The notes below the pieces were generated by a model. The model saw nothing but the letters and a program-made list of their open reading frames with translations. It made no database searches and was not told where the DNA came from. The position numbers and the translations under genes were made by a program. From assembly GCA_934130435.1 (NCBI GenBank), contig CAKOYB010000004.1, positions 36,007 to 100,006 on the forward strand: a stretch of DNA of 64,000 nt. Reading direction: 5' to 3'. Every line of letters begins with the position of its first letter. The stretch's first letter is position 1. Positions 7,543 through 17,519 of this stretch are shown one piece after another. Source of the stretch: an uncultured Clostridia bacterium. Its GTDB lineage: Bacteria; Bacillota; Clostridia; TANB77; CAG-508.

Positions 7543-9912
7543 TCACTTTCTTAGTTCTGCATTTATTTTTTTCTCTAGGTCATTAACTATTTTGCTTAAT
7601 AAGCTATTTATTTCATCATCTGTTAAAGTTCTATCCATTGTTCCAAATGATAATGAATATGCTATACTTCTTTTATTTTTAGAAATATTTCCCCCTTCAT
7701 ACACATCAAATATTTCTATTTTAGTTAGCAAGGCACCTGCTGCTTTCTTTATTAATTTTGCAATTTCATCTGCTGATATATTTTTATCTACTACTATTGC
7801 TAAGTCTTTTGATATTTCCGGATATTTAGAAATTTCTTTAAATCTCATTTTTCCTATTCTTTTGCTAAGTAGTTTGTCTAAATTAATTTCTAATACATAT
7901 ACATCTTCTTTTTCTACTGATGGGTGTAGTTTTCCTACCATTCCAACAATATCGTTATTTACAGATATTGCTGCTGTCTGTCCTGGATGCATTTCTTTAG
8001 GCATTTTACATGGTAATACAAAACTATATCTTCCACTATATCCTAAGTAATCTAGTATTTCCTCTGCCACGCCTTTTACTACATAAAAATCAACGTCTTT
8101 TTTATTTTCTATTCCTAAATAATATTTGCCAGACATTAATACTGCAAGTTTTTTATCTTCGCCATAATCTTCTTTTTTATAAAAACCTTTTCCAATCTCA
8201 AATATAGATACATCTTTAACATTTCTTGCTTTGTTGTATTCATATATTTTCAAAAGAGATGCTAAAACACTATATCTTAATGTGCTTCTTTCTTCTGTAA
8301 TTGGATCTAAGAGTTTTACTTTTTCAAATTCGTCTGTTGTAAAACCATCTGCTTCGTTTTCTCTTACCAATACATATGATAAAGTTTCATTTAATCCTAA
8401 AGAAATCATTTTATTTCTAATTTCTCTATCTGTTTTATCTAAGCTTCCCTGTTTCATAGGAACTGTTGGCAATTTGCCTTGTATATTGTCTAGTCCGTAT
8501 ATTCTTCCAACTTCTTCAATTAAATCTTCTTTTATTGATATATCTAATCTTCTTGTTGGCACTGTTACATAAACTCTTTCGCCTTTTACATCATATGTAA
8601 ATCCTAATTTTCTAAACACTTCTAATATATCTTCATTTGGTATTTTCATTCCAAGCACATCTGTTATATTTTCAAAAGTAATTTCAATTGTTTTAGGTAT
8701 TACATTTGTTGTATCATATTTTACTGTTCCTGTTACAACTGTTCCTTCTGCATATTCTGCTAATAGTTTAGCTGCTCTTTCTGCTGCCATATATGTTCTA
8801 TTCGGGTCTAGTCCTTTTTCAAATCTATTGCTTGCTTCGCTTCTTAATATTTTATTTGATGTAACTCTAACTTTTACACTATCAAAAACAGCAGCTTCTA
8901 TTATTACATTTTTAGTATTTTCTGTAACTTCTGTATCTAGTCCACCCATAACACCAGCTAAGCCAATTGCTTTTTTTCCATTTGAAATTACAATATCATC
9001 AGAAGTTAAAGTTCTTTGTATATTATCAAGTGTTGTTAACTTTTCTCCTTCTTGTGCCATTCTTACTTCAATTTCATTGTTTAATTTATCTGCATCATAA
9101 AAATGTAATGGTTGACCTAATTCTAGCATTACATAGTTACTTATATCTACTACATTATTTATTGGTCTAATTCCAGATGCAATTAATCTATTTTGAATAA
9201 ATTTAGGACTTTCTTTTATTACAACATTTTCAACCTTTTTTGCTAAAAATACACTGCAATTTTCAGTATTTATATTTAGCTTAAAACTTTTATTTAAATC
9301 TTCTCCACTTTCATTATGAGATAAATCTACATCTTTAACTGGCTTATCATAAATTGCTCCTAACTCATAAGCCATACCTAAAATGCTAAGCAAATCTCCC
9401 CTATTTGTTGTAAGTTCAAAATCAACTACAGAATCATCCATTTCTAATGCTTTTATTGGATCGTCACCTGGTTTACTATCAGCTGGTAATTCATGTATTC
9501 CTGCCTTTTCAGCTTCATTTAAAAATTTAGGTTCAATTCCAAGTTCTAAAAGTGAGCATAACATTCCATTAGACTCTACTCCTCTTTTCATTGCCTTCTT
9601 TATTTTAAAATCACCTGGAAGAACAGCACCGTCTAAGGCAACAATTACCTTCAAACCTTTTCTAACATTAGGTGCACCACATACAATTTGTAATACCTCA
9701 TTCCCAACATTAACTTTGCATACATGTAAATGGTCTGAATCTGGATGCATTTCGCATTCTATAACTTCACCAACAACTAAATTTGTTGCATTAATCAAAT
9801 TTTCTGCGGAGTCATATTCATTTCCAACTCTAGTCATATCTTCAGCTAGTGTTTTTACATCTACACCATTTATATCAACGTAATCTTTGACAAAACTTGT
9901 ACTTAATTTCAT
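7543..9912 (-). CDS. pheT: Phenylalanine--tRNA ligase beta subunit
   Basis: 789 aa, normal length. Together with PheS it forms the alpha2-beta2 enzyme that charges tRNA-Phe. The N-terminal tRNA-binding OB domain (about 40-150) contains VCKVNVGNE and IVCGAPNVR. The B3/B4 editing region follows, with NNVVDISNYVMLELGQPLHFYD, then B5. The C-terminal anticodon-binding (FDX-ACB) domain starts near residue 698 with the conserved segment ISKYPEISKDLAIVVD. It lies 2 nt after pheS and is controlled by the same T-box. Confidence 0.97.
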   Translation of the reverse strand: MKLSTSFVKDYVDINGVDVKTLAEDMTRVGNEYDSAENLINATNLVVGEVIECEMHPDSDHLHVCKVNVGNEVLQIVCGAPNVRKGLKVIVALDGAVLPGDFKIKKAMKRGVESNGMLCSLLELGIEPKFLNEAEKAGIHELPADSKPGDDPIKALEMDDSVVDFELTTNRGDLLSILGMAYELGAIYDKPVKDVDLSHNESGEDLNKSFKLNINTENCSVFLAKKVENVVIKESPKFIQNRLIASGIRPINNVVDISNYVMLELGQPLHFYDADKLNNEIEVRMAQEGEKLTTLDNIQRTLTSDDIVISNGKKAIGLAGVMGGLDTEVTENTKNVIIEAAVFDSVKVRVTSNKILRSEASNRFEKGLDPNRTYMAAERAAKLLAEYAEGTVVTGTVKYDTTNVIPKTIEITFENITDVLGMKIPNEDILEVFRKLGFTYDVKGERVYVTVPTRRLDISIKEDLIEEVGRIYGLDNIQGKLPTVPMKQGSLDKTDREIRNKMISLGLNETLSYVLVRENEADGFTTDEFEKVKLLDPITEERSTLRYSVLASLLKIYEYNKARNVKDVSIFEIGKGFYKKEDYGEDKKLAVLMSGKYYLGIENKKDVDFYVVKGVAEEILDYLGYSGRYSFVLPCKMPKEMHPGQTAAISVNNDIVGMVGKLHPSVEKEDVYVLEINLDKLLSKRIGKMRFKEISKYPEISKDLAIVVDKNISADEIAKLIKKAAGALLTKIEIFDVYEGGNISKNKRSIAYSLSFGTMDRTLTDDEINSLLSKIVNDLEKKINAELRK

Positions 9913-9914
9913 AT

Positions 9915-10961
9915 TTAATTATCCCTCCTATCAAACTGAGAAAGAAATCTTACATCATTTTGATATAAATATCTCATATCTGTTATTCCATATTTAAACA
10001 TTGCTAAACGATCTATTCCTGTTCCAAATGCAAATCCGCCAAATTTTTCTGGATCATATCCATTCATTTTTAATACATTTGGATGTACTATTCCTGCTCC
10101 TAATATTTCTATCCATCCTGTTTGTTTGCATAGGTTACATCCTTTTCCTCCGCATTTAAAGCATGTTACATCTACCTCATATGATGGTTCTGTAAATGGG
10201 AAATAGCTTGGTCTAAAACGTAAGCTTAAATTATCCCCTAACATTTCTTTAACAAATACTTCTAAAGTTCCTTTTAAATCTGCCAAAGATACATTTCTTT
10301 CTTTTTTGTCTATTACTAAACCTTCAACTTGATTAAATTGATGTGAATGTGTTGCGTCGTCTTCTCTTCTATATGTTTTTCCTGTACATATTATCCTTAT
10401 TGGTGATTTTTCTTCATTACCAAGCATTGTTCGTGCTTGAACTGCAGATGTCTGAGTTCTTAATAAGTATTCTGGCGTAATATAGAAACTATCTTGCATA
10501 TCTCTTGCTGGATGTCCTTTTGGTAAATTTAGTCTTTCAAAACAAAATTCATCTGTTTCAAGTTCTGGGCCATCTACAACATCATATCCCATAGATACAA
10601 ATAAATCCTGTATTTGTTCTATTGTTCTATTTATTGGATGTTTACTTCCTCTTCTTATTTTAGAACTTGGTAAAGTGACATCTATTTTCTCTTCTTCTAA
10701 TTTTTTTTCAAGTTCTTTTTCTTTTAATAACTTTTCAGTTTTTTCTATTGATGTTTCAATATCATCTTTTAATTTGTTTACTAAGTTACCTATTACTGGT
10801 CTTTCTTCTGCACTTAAGTCTTTCATTCCTCTTAATATTTCTGTAAGCTCACCTTTTTTTCCTAGCACTTTAACTCTTAATTCGTTAAGCCCCTGTAAAT
10901 CCTTTACTTCTTCAATTCTTTCTTTTGCTCTTTTTCTTATTTCTTCAAGTTTATCTTTCAT
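9915..10961 (-). CDS. pheS: Phenylalanine--tRNA ligase alpha subunit
   Basis: 348 aa. It is the catalytic subunit of phenylalanyl-tRNA synthetase, a class II enzyme. An N-terminal coiled coil (about 1-95) is followed by the catalytic domain with HPINRTIEQIQDLFVSMGY, motif 2 around GKTYRREDDATHSHQFNQVE, and motif 3 in GFAFGTGIDRLAMFKYG. Two Cys pairs in CFKCGGKGCNLCKQTGW form the usual insertion near residue 270. The gene directly follows the T-box terminator. Confidence 0.97.
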   Translation of the reverse strand: MKDKLEEIRKRAKERIEEVKDLQGLNELRVKVLGKKGELTEILRGMKDLSAEERPVIGNLVNKLKDDIETSIEKTEKLLKEKELEKKLEEEKIDVTLPSSKIRRGSKHPINRTIEQIQDLFVSMGYDVVDGPELETDEFCFERLNLPKGHPARDMQDSFYITPEYLLRTQTSAVQARTMLGNEEKSPIRIICTGKTYRREDDATHSHQFNQVEGLVIDKKERNVSLADLKGTLEVFVKEMLGDNLSLRFRPSYFPFTEPSYEVDVTCFKCGGKGCNLCKQTGWIEILGAGIVHPNVLKMNGYDPEKFGGFAFGTGIDRLAMFKYGITDMRYLYQNDVRFLSQFDRRDN

Positions 10962-10978
10962 TTTTTCTCCTTTCCTAA

Positions 10979-11230
10979 AACTAACAAAAAGAGTCCCCCC
11001 TCATATATAGGGAGACTCTTATATCTCTGTACCACCTAATTTCGCCAATTTTTATATTGACCTCATTAATAGTTATAACGTAACTACCGCTTCTTCCTAC
11101 TTAAACTTCAAAAGAGAGAATACATAAAGTGAAATTTCTGATAAATAATATTAATAGACTCTCAGCTACAATCTATTTCTCTGTAAATATTTGGCATTCA
11201 TCATACTTTGCTTTATATCTTTTTAATATA
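10979..11230 (-). promoter_or_regulatory. Phe T-box riboswitch upstream of pheST
   Basis: The minus-strand leader contains the T-box core TTAGGTGGTACAGAGA at about 11025-11040. Directly after it comes a strong terminator stem, AAGAGTCTCCC / GGGGGGACTCTT, followed by TTTTTG (about 10983-11022). Stem I lies at about 11090-11200, with a candidate specifier codon UUC at 11131-11133, which matches Phe. T-boxes bind uncharged tRNA and switch from terminator to antiterminator. Position directly before pheS makes the identification secure; the exact specifier loop is my reading. Confidence 0.92.
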
Positions 11231-11236
11231 TGGTGA

Positions 11237-11265
11237 ATTATATCATATATCCTTTTAAAATTCAA
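11237..11265 (-). promoter_or_regulatory. Sigma-A promoter of the T-box-pheST unit
   Basis: Minus strand TTGAAT (11260-11265), 17-nt spacer, TATAAT (11237-11242). The -35 box overlaps the stop codon of trmFO. Confidence 0.8.
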
Positions 11266-12620
11266 ATACTTTTTATTTTTTCTATTGATCTTTTGGCTAT
11301 TAATTCATATCTTTGTTTTTTGTCTTTAATTTTTATGTCTAAAGATGGCATTATACCAAAATTAGCATTCATTGGTTGAAACTTTTCATTCGGAGTTGAA
11401 ATGTATTTTGCTAATGCTCCAATAACAGTTTCTATTGGAAAAATCATTTTTTTATAGTTCAAATTTTTCTCTTTATTATATAGTATTGCTGCATTTATAC
11501 CTGCGACAAGTCCAGATGATATTGACTCAACATATCCTTCAACACCAGTTATTTGACCTGCAAAAAATATTTTACTATTCTTTTTTAAATTATATGTTTC
11601 ATCTAGAAGTTTGCTTGAATTTATAAATGTATTTCTATGCATTACCCCATATTTTGAAAAAGTTGCATTTTTCAATCCTGGAATCATACTAAATACCCTT
11701 TTTTGTTCCCCAAACTTTAGATTTGTTTGAAAACCTACCATATTAAAAATTGTACCTTCTTCATTGTCTTGTCTTAACTGTACAATAGCATATGGTCTTT
11801 TTCCAGTTCTTGGGTCATCAAATCCGACTGGTTTTAATGGTCCAAATCTTAATGTGTTTATTCCTCTCTTAGCCATTATTTCTATTGGCATACACCCTTC
11901 AAATATTTCTCTTTTTTCAAACTCATGCAAAGTTACAATTTCTGCATTAATGAGTTCATTGTAAAAATTTTCATATTCTTCTCTATTCATAGGAAGATTT
12001 ATATAGTTTCTTTTTTCTTTGCTTATTCTATTTTTCCAAGTATCTATATTCTCATCCTTTTTTTTCTCTTGGCTATATCTATCTCCCCAAAAAGCTATAT
12101 TCATGTCTATGCTTTCTTTTTCTATTATTGGTGCTGCTGCATCATAAAAATACAGTTTATCTTCTCCTGTTATCCTTGCAATTTCTTTTGACATTCTGTC
12201 TGATGTTAATGGTCCAGTGGCAATAATTGTTATAGCATTTTTATCTATCTTATATACTTCCTTATTATGTATTTCTATATTCTTATTGTCTCTTATTTTT
12301 TCAGTTACAAGTTTAGAAAACTTATCTCTATCAATTGCTAGAGCTTGTCCGGCTGGTACACTAGTTTCATCAGCACATTTTATTAGCAAAGAATCACAAA
12401 TTCTTAATTCTTCTTTTAATAAGCCACAAGCATTTGTAATTAGATTCGATTTAAACGAATTACTACATACAATCTCAGCAAAGTTCTCATTTGAATGTGC
12501 CGGTGAATATTTTTCTGGTTTCATTTCATATAATTTTACTTTAATGCCTTGTTTCGCTATCTGATATGCTGCCTCACAACCTGCAAGTCCTGCTCCTATT
12601 ATTGTTACATAATCATTCAT
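11262..12620 (-). CDS. trmFO: tRNA (m5U54) methyltransferase TrmFO, folate/FAD-dependent
   Basis: 452 aa. It makes 5-methyluridine at position 54 of tRNA using methylenetetrahydrofolate and FAD. The N-terminal FAD-binding motif is IIGAGLAGCEAA. The catalytic-cysteine regions IVCSNSFKSN (C52) and FEGCMPIEIMAKRG are present, as is the GxxG motif FAGQITGVEGYVES. Length and motif order match the family. The gene lies directly downstream of the SNF2 helicase, with 26 nt between. Confidence 0.96.
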   Translation of the reverse strand: MNDYVTIIGAGLAGCEAAYQIAKQGIKVKLYEMKPEKYSPAHSNENFAEIVCSNSFKSNLITNACGLLKEELRICDSLLIKCADETSVPAGQALAIDRDKFSKLVTEKIRDNKNIEIHNKEVYKIDKNAITIIATGPLTSDRMSKEIARITGEDKLYFYDAAAPIIEKESIDMNIAFWGDRYSQEKKKDENIDTWKNRISKEKRNYINLPMNREEYENFYNELINAEIVTLHEFEKREIFEGCMPIEIMAKRGINTLRFGPLKPVGFDDPRTGKRPYAIVQLRQDNEEGTIFNMVGFQTNLKFGEQKRVFSMIPGLKNATFSKYGVMHRNTFINSSKLLDETYNLKKNSKIFFAGQITGVEGYVESISSGLVAGINAAILYNKEKNLNYKKMIFPIETVIGALAKYISTPNEKFQPMNANFGIMPSLDIKIKDKKQRYELIAKRSIEKIKSI

Positions 12621-12646
12621 ATTGGTACTTTCCTTTAAATTATTAA

Positions 12647-14890
12647 TTATTCAAATAAGCTTAGTATATCTTCTTTAGTTAGATTATTAATAAACTTTAC
12701 ATCTGTGCTAAGCATATTGTCTATTAGTTTTTCTTTTCTTTTTTGTAATTCATATATTTTTTCTTCTATAGAGTTTTTAGTAATTAATTTATATACTTGT
12801 ACTTTCTTTGTTTGACCTATTCTATGTGTTCTATCTGTTGCCTGATTTTCAACAGCTACGTTCCACCATGGATCATAGTGTATTACCATATCTGCCGAGG
12901 TTAAATTAATTCCTGTTCCACCTGCTTTTAATGAAATTAAAAATAGTTTTTTTTCTGGGTCTTTATTAAATTCATTTATTAATTTTAATCTTTCTGAAAC
13001 TTTAGTACTTCCAGTCAATTTTGAATAATTTATATTTTCTTTTTTTATTATATTTTCTATAAGTTTAAACATAGATGTATATCCAGAAAATAATAGAATC
13101 TTGTGTCCACTATTAATTCCGGCTTTAATTAGTTCTAAACATTGTATTAACTTTCCACTTTCCTGATTATAATTTGATATAAATAGTGATGGATGACAAC
13201 ATATCTGTCTTAATCTTGTTATTAAAGATAATATTTTTATTCTACTATTTTCAAATCCTTTGTTTTCTATTTCATCTTCTAATTCATCTCTAGCTTTTGC
13301 TAGGAAAGTTAAATAAATTTTATTTTGCTCTTCCGTCATTTCATTGTTTAACACAATTGTTGTCTTATTTGGTAATTCTTTTAAAACTTCCTCTTTTGTT
13401 CTTCTTAGAACAAAAGGCTGAACAATCATTTTTAGCTTTTTAAATGCTTCTTTATCCTCTTGTCTAATAATTGGTAATTCAAATCTTGTTTTAAATTTCT
13501 TATATGTAAACAAATATCCTGGCATTATAAAATCAAAAATAGACCATAACTCATTTAATGAATTTTCAATAGGAGTTCCAGTTAGTGCATATCTAGTCTG
13601 CCCTTTTAGTACTTTTATTGCTCTTGCATTTTGTGTATTGTTATTCTTTATGTATTGTGCTTCATCTGCAACAATAAATTTAAATTCATATTCTAGCTTT
13701 GAATAAATTGCTATATCTCTTTTTAAGAGTTCATATGATGTTATTACAATATCATAATTTTCTATATCTTTTATTTTGTCTTCTCTTTCTTTTGCAGTTC
13801 CACTTATAACCATTGCTTTTATAGTTGGAGCAAATTTTTCAATTTCGCTTTTCCAGTTAAGAGCCAATGAACTTGGAGTTATAATTATAGAAGCTTTATG
13901 CTCTTTGTTATTTTCTACATAGTCCAAAATCACAGCTAAAATTTGAAGTGTTTTTCCCAGCCCCATATCATCAGCTAAAATTCCACCAAACTTGTAACTA
14001 TCTAATATCTTTAGCCATTTATATCCTATAAGTTGATAATCTCTTAATTTTGCCTCTAATTTATCGGGTACTTTAGCTATATTCGTATTTTTTATTAAGT
14101 TAATGTTATTTACTATATTGTTAAACTTTTCGTCTGTGTTAATATTTATATTATTGGTTTTTAAAAGCTTTTCCAAATAGAATGATCTATTTATTGGTAA
14201 AGAAATAAACTCATTGTCTAATTCTTTATATGATATATCCATACCATCCAATAAGTTTTCTAAAAATTCTACTTCCTTATTATTTTCTAAACTTAAGAAA
14301 GTTCCATCTCTTAGTCTATGATATTTCTTTTTTAACTTATACTTCTGCAATATATATTTCAATTCTTCTTTTTTTATATCTAAATTTTCTAAACTTATAT
14401 TTAAAAGATTGTTTTGAATTTTTATTCCTAAAGTTAATTTTGTAGCTGATTTGATTTTCTTTTTATTAAAATTCTCTGTTGTAAATATCTTAAATGTTTT
14501 CATATAAGAACTGATGTCATCATTTATAAAGTCATATATTAAATTGTTATCATTCATAACAAAATTTTTATTTTTTTCACTTAATAGAAAACCAGATTTT
14601 CTTATCTTTTGTAATATTTTAGCTTCTTGTAGTATATTTCTATTTATTTTAATGTTTTCAGTTTTTAGTGGATTAAAAATACTTTGGTCGTATTTAAATT
14701 TTAAGTCAGCTATTACATTTCCATCTTTATCAAAGTCTAAATATAATTCAGGCTCTAATGTATTAGGTTTAAGCTTTTTTATGCTTTCCCTCAATTGATT
14801 TTTTATTTTTATTCTTTCTTTAATGTTAGGTAATATTAAATATAAAAATGTTTTTATTTCATCTTCATTTAGCTCTATTTCATTTTTCAT
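12647..14890 (-). CDS. SNF2-family DEAD/DEAH helicase, C-terminal main part of a frameshifted gene
   Basis: 747 aa from the first ATG of this frame, but the frame is open upstream without a stop to about 15187. It therefore lacks its true start. The N-terminal part is a bacterial SNF2-associated region (about 1-280). The ATPase core follows: Q-motif region LRDYQLIGYKWL, Walker A DDMGLGKTLQ, DEAQ box, LTGTPIENSLNELWSIF, and the C-terminal helicase motif DRTHRIGQTKKVQVYKLI. A one-base frame change near 15176-15178 separates it from the fragment at 15162-15530. No ribosome binding site precedes the ATG at 14890. Confidence 0.85.
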   Translation of the reverse strand: MKNEIELNEDEIKTFLYLILPNIKERIKIKNQLRESIKKLKPNTLEPELYLDFDKDGNVIADLKFKYDQSIFNPLKTENIKINRNILQEAKILQKIRKSGFLLSEKNKNFVMNDNNLIYDFINDDISSYMKTFKIFTTENFNKKKIKSATKLTLGIKIQNNLLNISLENLDIKKEELKYILQKYKLKKKYHRLRDGTFLSLENNKEVEFLENLLDGMDISYKELDNEFISLPINRSFYLEKLLKTNNININTDEKFNNIVNNINLIKNTNIAKVPDKLEAKLRDYQLIGYKWLKILDSYKFGGILADDMGLGKTLQILAVILDYVENNKEHKASIIITPSSLALNWKSEIEKFAPTIKAMVISGTAKEREDKIKDIENYDIVITSYELLKRDIAIYSKLEYEFKFIVADEAQYIKNNNTQNARAIKVLKGQTRYALTGTPIENSLNELWSIFDFIMPGYLFTYKKFKTRFELPIIRQEDKEAFKKLKMIVQPFVLRRTKEEVLKELPNKTTIVLNNEMTEEQNKIYLTFLAKARDELEDEIENKGFENSRIKILSLITRLRQICCHPSLFISNYNQESGKLIQCLELIKAGINSGHKILLFSGYTSMFKLIENIIKKENINYSKLTGSTKVSERLKLINEFNKDPEKKLFLISLKAGGTGINLTSADMVIHYDPWWNVAVENQATDRTHRIGQTKKVQVYKLITKNSIEEKIYELQKRKEKLIDNMLSTDVKFINNLTKEDILSLFE

Positions 14891-15161
14891 GTTTAAAATA
14901 AATTCTAAAATTACTAAAAATTCATCATTGATAAATTTCTTATCACATATATATATTTTGTTATCATATACAATATATATATTGTTTTTTGTACATAGTA
15001 TATCTTGTATTAAATCTACTCTTAAGTTATGAGAAAAAACATATTTATCTTCTTTTTTCTCTAGTTTGTATTCTATCTTTAGACTTTCATTTATTATTTT
15101 AAACTCTTTTTCATTTATAGTTATTAGGCTATTATTCTTTACTGCATACTGAGCTATTTCG

Positions 15162-15530
15162 TTAAAAGCTTGTTGCCCGTGTTATTTTACTAGTTTTGAA
15201 GTTTCTTTTTGTGTTATTCTTAGTTGATATTAAATCTATATATCTATTTAAAATATTTTTTTTAAAATCTTCTTTTACTTTAATTTTAATTTCATGAACT
15301 TTTTCTGACAAATAATTAGTGTTTTGTATATTTTTGTAAAAATCATTTAATGATTTTTTTGTATCAATGTTATCTTCATGAAATATAATAGTTAATATAT
15401 TTTTTTCTTCATTAAAATAAAAATATGGAACCTTTTCATTATTTTCAATAAAGATGTTTTTATTATTCAATTCTAAATTATATATTTTATCTACCAAATC
15501 TTTATATATTTTATTATACGTTTTTTTCAA
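15162..15530 (-). CDS. N-terminal fragment of the frameshifted SNF2 helicase gene
   Basis: 122 aa beginning MKKTYNKIYKDLVDKIY, ending prematurely ITRATSF. Read with one base skipped in the GGG run at 15176-15178, it continues as ITRQQAFNEIAQYAVKNN and then in frame into the SNF2 protein. The combined product would be about 960 aa. No SWIM zinc-finger cysteines are seen in this N-terminal part, unlike many clostridial SNF2 proteins. It is either a real frameshift, a sequencing error in a short homopolymer, or less likely a programmed event. Confidence 0.75.
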   Translation of the reverse strand: MKKTYNKIYKDLVDKIYNLELNNKNIFIENNEKVPYFYFNEEKNILTIIFHEDNIDTKKSLNDFYKNIQNTNYLSEKVHEIKIKVKEDFKKNILNRYIDLISTKNNTKRNFKTSKITRATSF

Positions 15531-15576
15531 GATAATTATCTCCTAATTAGTATTGATAATTTATTATATAATAAAA

Positions 15577-15607
15577 AAAAATAAATATCAAATGATATTT
15601 ATTTTTT
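15577..15607 (-). terminator. Terminator after the DUF951 gene
   Basis: Palindromic stem AAATAAATATCA / TGATATTTATTT followed by a long T run on the minus strand, between the DUF951 stop and the start of the SNF2 gene. Confidence 0.8.
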
Positions 15608-15788
15608 AAGCCTTTTTTTCTATTTTTGTTATAATTTTTAATGCTTTAGGTCTTTCAAGCATTATAACATGTCCACACCCTTGGCATTCTAGCTTAAAGT
15701 CTACTCCAATTCTAGTAATTTTCCATAATTTACTTCCACAAGGATGCACTTTTTTAGTTCTTACAATATCGCCTATATTAAATTCCAT
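15606..15788 (-). CDS. DUF951 family protein
   Basis: 60 aa starting MEFNIGDIVRTKKVHPCGS; the core GSKLWKITRIGVDFKLECQGCGHVIMLERPKALKII matches the small DUF951 family found across Firmicutes. The fold is probably a small beta barrel with a Cys pair (CQGC). Function is unknown; members often sit next to ychF or translation genes. Here it follows gltX by 27 nt. The ATG at 15788 is preferred because AGAGG lies upstream; the frame extends 8 codons further without support. Confidence 0.88.
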   Translation of the reverse strand: MEFNIGDIVRTKKVHPCGSKLWKITRIGVDFKLECQGCGHVIMLERPKALKIITKIEKKA

Positions 15789-15815
15789 AAAACTGTACCT
15801 CTTATACTTCATAAT

Positions 15816-17465
15816 TTAACTAAAATTCTTTAATCTGCTTAATACTCTATCTTTTCCTAATACTTTTATTATTTCGTATAAATCTGGTGTATTTGTTTTT
15901 GAGGTAAGTGCTATTCTAATTAGTGTACTTACATCTCCCACATGTGCTTCATATTTTTCTGGGTTTGCTTTAAATTCTTTTACTTCTCTCGCATAACCAA
16001 ATTCTTCTGCTAGGTCTTTTAATTTATTAAACCATGTTTGTTTATCGTCATTTATGTCAAAATATTTATCTGCATAAGTATTTAAAATTTGTTTGATTTT
16101 TTCTTTGTCTGTTATTTTCTGTAGTTCATAGTTTGATCTTATTTTTTCAAATTCTTCGTCATACATATATCCTATGTTTTCTTTTAAATCAGACCATTTT
16201 GCAATATCTTTTCTTGGTTTTTCGTTTCCTCTTTCTATTCCTAATACCTTAAGTGTATATTCTTTATCTTTTTGTAGTAATTCAGCTAATTCTATGTCAT
16301 ATTTGCTAGCCCATTTAATTGCATCTTTATATACTTCCTCTGATGAGTATTTTGATATTACAATTTTGGCTACGTCTAAAAGTTTTACCATATCAAATAA
16401 AGCTCCACTTACACTCATTTTATTCAATTCAAACTTAAATTCTGAAATATCAGCGTTTCTATTTTGTCTTCTCCAGCTTTCAAAATTTGAATTTGCAATA
16501 TTTAATAAATATTCTTTTACTGCAAGGCTTGGAATTCCTTGTTCATCATAATAACTAACAGCTGCTTCTGGATCTTTTCTTTTGCTTAATTTACGTTTAT
16601 TTCCATTATCATTTTTCATTATTGGCGCTATATGACAATACTTTGGTGATTTAAATCCAATTTCCTGGAATAATTGTAAATGAAGTGGAACTGATGATAG
16701 CCATTCGTCGCTTCTTATTACATGTGTTGTATGCATTAAATGATCATCAACAATATGAGCGAAATGATATGTTGGAAGTCCATCTGCTTTTATTATTACA
16801 ATATCTTGATCATTTTCTGGAAAATCTACATTTCCTTTTATAACATCTTTGTGTTTAATTTTTCTATCTTCCCTTCCTGGTGATCTAAATCTTATAATGT
16901 ATGGAATTCCATTCTTAATTTTTTCTGCTGCTTCATCAACAGGAAGATTTCTATATTTTGCCCATACTCCATAATATCCAGGTCTAACTTTAGCTGCTTC
17001 TTGAGTTTTTCTCATTTCATCTAGTTCTTCTGCTGTTGCAAAGCATGGATATGCTTTACCAATTGATATCATGTATTTAGCATAAGCCTCATATATTTCT
17101 TTTCTATTACTTTGTTTATATGGTCCATACTTTCCTATTTCTTGATTCTCAGAAATTTGTCCTTCATCTGGACTCATATCAAAATCTTGCAAAGATTTGA
17201 CAATACCGGTTACTCCATTTTCAATTTCTCTTTTTTGGTCTGTATCTTCAATTCTTAGAAAAAATACTCCATTAGTATTAGCAGATGCTGTTCTTGCCAC
17301 TAATGCTTGATATAGACCACCAATGTGCACAAATCCAGTTGGACTAGGGGCAAATCTTGTAACAATTGCTCCTTCTGGTAAGTTTCTTTCCGGATATTTC
17401 TCTTCATAATATGAAATATCCTTTGCATTTGGAAATATTAAATTTGCTAAATCTTTGTAATCCAT
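15816..17465 (-). CDS. gltX: Glutamate--tRNA ligase
   Basis: 549 aa, a class I aminoacyl-tRNA synthetase charging tRNA-Glu. The HIGH-like motif is FAPSPTGFVHIGGLYQ (about residues 37-52) and the KMSKS-like motif is KLSKRKD near residue 290. It is longer than the roughly 480 aa of Bacillus GltX and has an N-terminal extension of about 30 residues before the HIGH region. This longer form is known in Clostridia. A Glu/Gln dual specificity cannot be judged from the sequence alone. It is probably cotranscribed with the DUF951 gene. Confidence 0.95.
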   Translation of the reverse strand: MDYKDLANLIFPNAKDISYYEEKYPERNLPEGAIVTRFAPSPTGFVHIGGLYQALVARTASANTNGVFFLRIEDTDQKREIENGVTGIVKSLQDFDMSPDEGQISENQEIGKYGPYKQSNRKEIYEAYAKYMISIGKAYPCFATAEELDEMRKTQEAAKVRPGYYGVWAKYRNLPVDEAAEKIKNGIPYIIRFRSPGREDRKIKHKDVIKGNVDFPENDQDIVIIKADGLPTYHFAHIVDDHLMHTTHVIRSDEWLSSVPLHLQLFQEIGFKSPKYCHIAPIMKNDNGNKRKLSKRKDPEAAVSYYDEQGIPSLAVKEYLLNIANSNFESWRRQNRNADISEFKFELNKMSVSGALFDMVKLLDVAKIVISKYSSEEVYKDAIKWASKYDIELAELLQKDKEYTLKVLGIERGNEKPRKDIAKWSDLKENIGYMYDEEFEKIRSNYELQKITDKEKIKQILNTYADKYFDINDDKQTWFNKLKDLAEEFGYAREVKEFKANPEKYEAHVGDVSTLIRIALTSKTNTPDLYEIIKVLGKDRVLSRLKNFS

Positions 17466-17519
17466 TTTCTTTTTTTCTCCTTTATAAATAATAAATATAA
17501 ATTACGGTTCTATTCTAAA

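Noticed and set aside
9383..9883. Long plus-strand frame inside pheT
   Set aside because: It is antisense to a gene with clear family motifs and shows no ribosome binding site; it reflects codon bias of pheT.
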